Assembly: GCA_020081605.1 (NCBI GenBank)
Contig: JAHREC010000049.1
Coordinates: 3,844,001-3,908,000, forward strand
Length of the DNA stretch: 64,000 nt
Reading direction: 5' to 3'
From: Albifimbria verrucaria
Taxonomy: Eukaryota > Ascomycota > Sordariomycetes > Hypocreales > Stachybotryaceae
The notes under the pieces are model-generated. The model saw only the letters and a list, made by a program, of their open reading frames with translations. It was not told where the DNA came from and searched no databases. Within the stretch, counting starts at the first letter, position 1; each line of letters starts with the position of its first letter. The position numbers and the translations under genes are program-made. Positions 61,026 to 64,000 of the stretch are shown piece by piece.

Positions 61026-61787
61026 TCAAGCCGTCTTCTTGACAGCACCTCGGTTCAACACCAGGTAAAGTGGTAGCAGCAGGAGCGAGCCAATCAGGCT
61101 GAGAAACGTGTTTTGGAGCTGCCAGAGGTACACAATGATTTTGCCCGGCAGTGAAAAGACAAAGCTGATGCTGTCGTCGAGCGCATAGTAGTCATCCTGG
61201 CTAGCGATGTAGTACTTGGCGCGCCCTGGCCAGGTCCAGCTAATGCTGCTGACTCTCTCCTTCGGTCAGCGTGCTCCTCGCTACAGTTTCATTCGAGTTC
61301 CAGGATGTGCGCTGGACGAGTTGAAGGACGGTAACGAGCCGCACGGGCGCTCTGTGGAAAGGCACAAACCACAACGAGAATGTCTGACAAAGCGATACGT
61401 AGAGTTGATTGGTTCGCTGGTCAAAGACTGTTGAATAGTCAGTACACATTATGCGACCGCGGAAAGCACGAGGACCGACCTGCAGAATCGACGTGAATGT
61501 CGATGCGAGGGCTCAAAGTTCGGTACCATCGGTAGATGCCCAGAATGACCCAGAGTGAGTCAACTTGGCTGGCCAAAGGAATTGTTCCCTTGGAGAAGCC
61601 AGGAACACGACAGAATGGGTGAGAGAATGAAGCATCACGGAGGAAGTACGTGTTGAGCGCCGACTCTTGCTCCTGGGGGCTGCCTGTGGTCAATGACGAG
61701 ATGACACTCGCAATCTCCTTGACTGGCAGCAAGTTAGCCAGTTGAACATTCAATTGAACAATGAGCGATATTACCTGGATGCTCCAT
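61026..61787 (-). CDS. NTF2-like protein of the fungal SigF type with C-terminal membrane segments
   Basis: Exons 61787-61775, 61722-61480 and 61427-61026. The start MEHP joins VKEIASVISSLTTGSPQEQESALNTYFLRDASFSHPFCRV, the hallmark of the SigF-like NTF2 domain. The domain continues with YRWYRTLSPRIDIHVDSAVFD, LYVSLCQTFSLWFVPFHRA and, in a second frame, SWTWPGRAKYYIASQDDYYAL. Two hydrophobic segments near the C-terminus (FSLPGKIIVYLWQLQ and FLSLIGSLLLLPLYLVL) suggest membrane anchoring. The frame changes near 61255-61275; the shift equals two lost bases or one extra base, so an unrecognised short intron is also possible. NTF2-like folds often bind small hydrophobic ligands; the role here is unknown. 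Confidence 0.75.
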
Positions 61788-62268
61788 TGCGAGGATAAGT
61801 GTAATGCGACTGTAATGAACAAGATGGTATACCGACAAGAGCGGAGCAGGGCAAATAATGGTTTATACTAGATTGGTGACGTGCACAAAGATTAGCGACC
61901 GGTACGCGACGGGATGAATGACCTCGGAAAGTCTTAACCACGAGATTAGATCCGAAGCGTCATTTGCTCACGTCTGCCTCGAAAATGTTTCGCTAAAGAA
62001 TGGCTGGCTCTGCGTCTCATTATCATCATGGTGGAGACGAAGGAGTTCAGCAGGGCTTGCAGAAGCATGTGAAACTGACGTCACGATATCGCAACCGACT
62101 TGCGACGCCAAATCGTGATCCTGTTAGTGAGCAATGCCATTAGCATTAGCATTAGCAGATATGACGGACTACTTAGTGGGCCTGTCCCCTGCATTCCCAT
62201 CCAGCTTGGAAATCCCATCTCAATTGACTTTTACTCTTCCAAACATATGATTGCGGAGAACTATCAAC
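61788..62268. other. Divergent promoter region
   Basis: Separates the SigF-type gene (-) from the monooxygenase gene (+). Contains a short TTAGCA-type tandem repeat at about 62142-62158. No gene seen. Confidence 0.45.
62142..62158 (+). repeat. TTAGCA short tandem repeat
   Basis: About three units of ATTAGC in a row; a simple repeat. Confidence 0.7.
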
Positions 62269-63907
62269 ATGACTTCGAAATCTGAGGTCGTGAATCCCTC
62301 TTCCATCCACTGCTCTTCCTGTACCAGGTGCTGCAGTGGTTGATTTCAAGACGCTGGCTCCGAAGCCACCGAAGCCCAACGAGAAGTTGCGCAGACCCAG
62401 AATCGCAGTCATCGGAGGCGGCTTAACAGGTGTTACTGCTGCAGCGCATTGCGTCGGCCATGGCTTTGACGTGGTTCTGTTCGAGGGCGGCTCCAAAGAG
62501 CAGATTGGTGGAATCTGGAGTGTAAGTATAGCCCAGCGATATCGCCGTAACCAAATGCTAATATTAATTTCAGAGAGTCAACGACACTTCTGGCCTCCAG
62601 ATTCATTCTTTGATGTACCGATTCCACCCTGCCGTTCAATGGCAGCGAGGCTATCCCGACCGCCAACAAATTGTGCAACAGATCCGGCATCTCTGGAAGA
62701 TGTACGGCCTCGACGAGCGAACCAAATTTAATACAAAAGTCGAAAAGGTATACAAGGACAGCCGTGACCGATGGATCATCAACGACACGTCCAACGGTCG
62801 ATTTGATGGCGTTATTGCTGCGATTGGCACTTGTGGTGAAACCAAAGTGCCGCATATCCCCGGCATGGACAAGTTCAAGGGCTCCATCTACCACTCCAGC
62901 GAGCTGACTGGGTAAGGAGCAATTTGTAATCCAAGCATTATTTTTACTGACAAGATAACAGAAAGGACGCCAAAGGCAAGAAAATCGCCATCATTGGTGG
63001 TGGTGCATCCGCCGTCGAAGCCCTCGAGTTCGCCTTTAAGGCCGGTGCAGCCAAAACATCAGTCATCTCCCGATCCGACAAATGGATCATCCCTCGAAAC
63101 ATGTTTGTTAATGTCTTGCTGAGTTTGAACATTTTTGGCCAGCAGACCATATTTTCCTTTATCCCCGAATTTTTCCTTCGAAAGTTCTTTTACCGTGATC
63201 TGGAGCACCTCTCGCCGTACGACAAAGGCATATTCATGGATACGCCAATGGTCAACTCCGATGTGATGGACAAACTCCGAGAAGGAAAGGCTGATTGGGT
63301 TCGCGCCGATATCCAAGGCTTCAGTGAGAATGGTGTTGTGGTCAATCGTCGTGCAAGGGGCGTTCCTAAGGGCGGCCCTGGACACGAAGAGACCATTGAA
63401 GCCGACATCGTCGTGATGGCTACTGGATTCAAGCGACCCTCGCTATCATTTCTCCCCGACGAATGCTTCAAAGAGCCCTATGGGCCGCCAAACTGGTACC
63501 TTCAAACCTTTCCTACACAACATCCTTCAATCTCTGCCATCAATTGCACGTACATCAACGCCATCGGCACGGTCGGAAACTGGCACATTGGAATCTACAC
63601 ACGCATTCTTCTCATGTTCCTCGTCGATCCTTTGACCCGCCCAAGACAGTTCTGGATGGAAAGATGGATCGATATGACCAAATTCCTCAAGATGACCAGC
63701 CCCACGGGTGCATTTGACTTCTTTACTTACCTGGAACTCCTGTGGTGGTTTGTGTTCTGTGTCAGCTTCAACCCATTCCGCTGGAAGTGGGCACTCTTTG
63801 TTTTCTATGGAATTGGCTTTGGTCTGCCCAACTCAATTGTAGAGATGGAGCAAAGGATCCTCAAGACAAAGAGCTACGAGGACGCTGACGAGGGTGTCAG
63901 TCTGTGA
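62269..63907 (+). CDS. Flavin-containing monooxygenase
   Basis: FAD/NADPH oxygenase of about 510 residues. Exons 62269-62521, 62574-62911 and 62962-63907. The FAD loop RIAVIGGGLTGVTAAAHC is followed by IGGIWS, WQRGYPDRQQIVQQIRHLW, IAAIGTCGETKVPHIPGMD and KGSIYHSSELTG. The NADPH loop KKIAIIGGGASAVEALEFA follows, then VVMATGFKRPS. The C-terminus is hydrophobic (LELLWWFVFCVSFNPFRWKWALFVFYGIGF), suggesting membrane attachment. The first 25 residues are unclear: the frame from the ATG at 62269 must shift before 62330 by two lost bases or one extra base, or a small upstream intron exists. Substrate unknown. It is transcribed away from the SigF-type gene. Confidence 0.88.
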
Positions 63908-64000
63908 GCTACAACGCTCCGAAACAATGATCGATATGATGTGGCGTAAGAAGAAACTGGGCTATCGGATTACTAGGACTTTAAGGAGGGTCAATACAGG

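Noticed and set aside
62142..62158. TTAGCA repeat as an internal telomere-like tract
   Set aside because: The unit differs from TTAGGG and has only about three copies.

Overview
The window is filamentous ascomycete (Pezizomycotina) nuclear DNA. Short GT-AG introns of 45-90 bases with CTAAC/CTGAC-type branch sites, a Zn2Cys6 regulator, a CFEM/Pth11-type receptor, a HET-domain protein, UDP-galactopyranose mutase and a cellular rvt reverse-transcriptase gene all fit. Sordariomycetes, perhaps Hypocreales, is my guess, not something the sequence proves.

Layout. 0-15 kb: end of a Zn2Cys6 regulator, a large type I membrane protein, a bacterial-type solute-binding protein, a CFEM receptor, a GNAT acetyltransferase and a membrane HET protein, with long empty spacers. 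15-23 kb: housekeeping block with PIN1/ESS1 prolyl isomerase, an LrgA/LrgB-type membrane protein and a coiled-coil (augmin-like?) protein. 23-28 kb: a small secreted protein, UDP-galactopyranose mutase and a 5'-truncated LEU2-like fragment.

28-34.5 kb is the most interesting part: a compact ribosomal-peptide (dikaritin-type RiPP) locus. A secreted precursor carries about ten 18-residue repeats ending in Kex2 Lys-Arg sites. It is flanked by three UstYa-family (DUF3328) oxidase genes, each with two HxxHC motifs. The expected scheme is secretion-pathway entry, Kex2 cutting between repeats and UstYa-type oxidative cyclisation of the released peptides. No P450, tyrosinase, methyltransferase or S41 peptidase is visible nearby, so the locus looks minimal.

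34.5-46.5 kb: a tandem pair of tRNA-like Pol III units, a DOMON-cytochrome b561 protein, a giant NFX1/ZNFX1-type helicase fused to three CbbX-type AAA+ modules, and a small secreted protein. 46.5-64 kb: a zf-GRF protein, about 3.5 kb with no gene, a DUF1996 secreted protein, an unknown 204-residue protein, the rvt reverse transcriptase, an acyl/aryl-CoA ligase, an NTF2-like (SigF type) membrane protein and a flavin monooxygenase.

Caution on data quality. Many clearly conserved reading frames are broken by single-base losses in short homopolymer runs, always contractions in the cases I worked out. Adding one base per run (two in one run) makes the total exon length of gene after gene divisible by three. 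Because PIN1, normally a conserved housekeeping gene, carries four such breaks, assembly or sequencing error is more likely than mass pseudogenisation. Broken genes are therefore given as CDS with the break positions.
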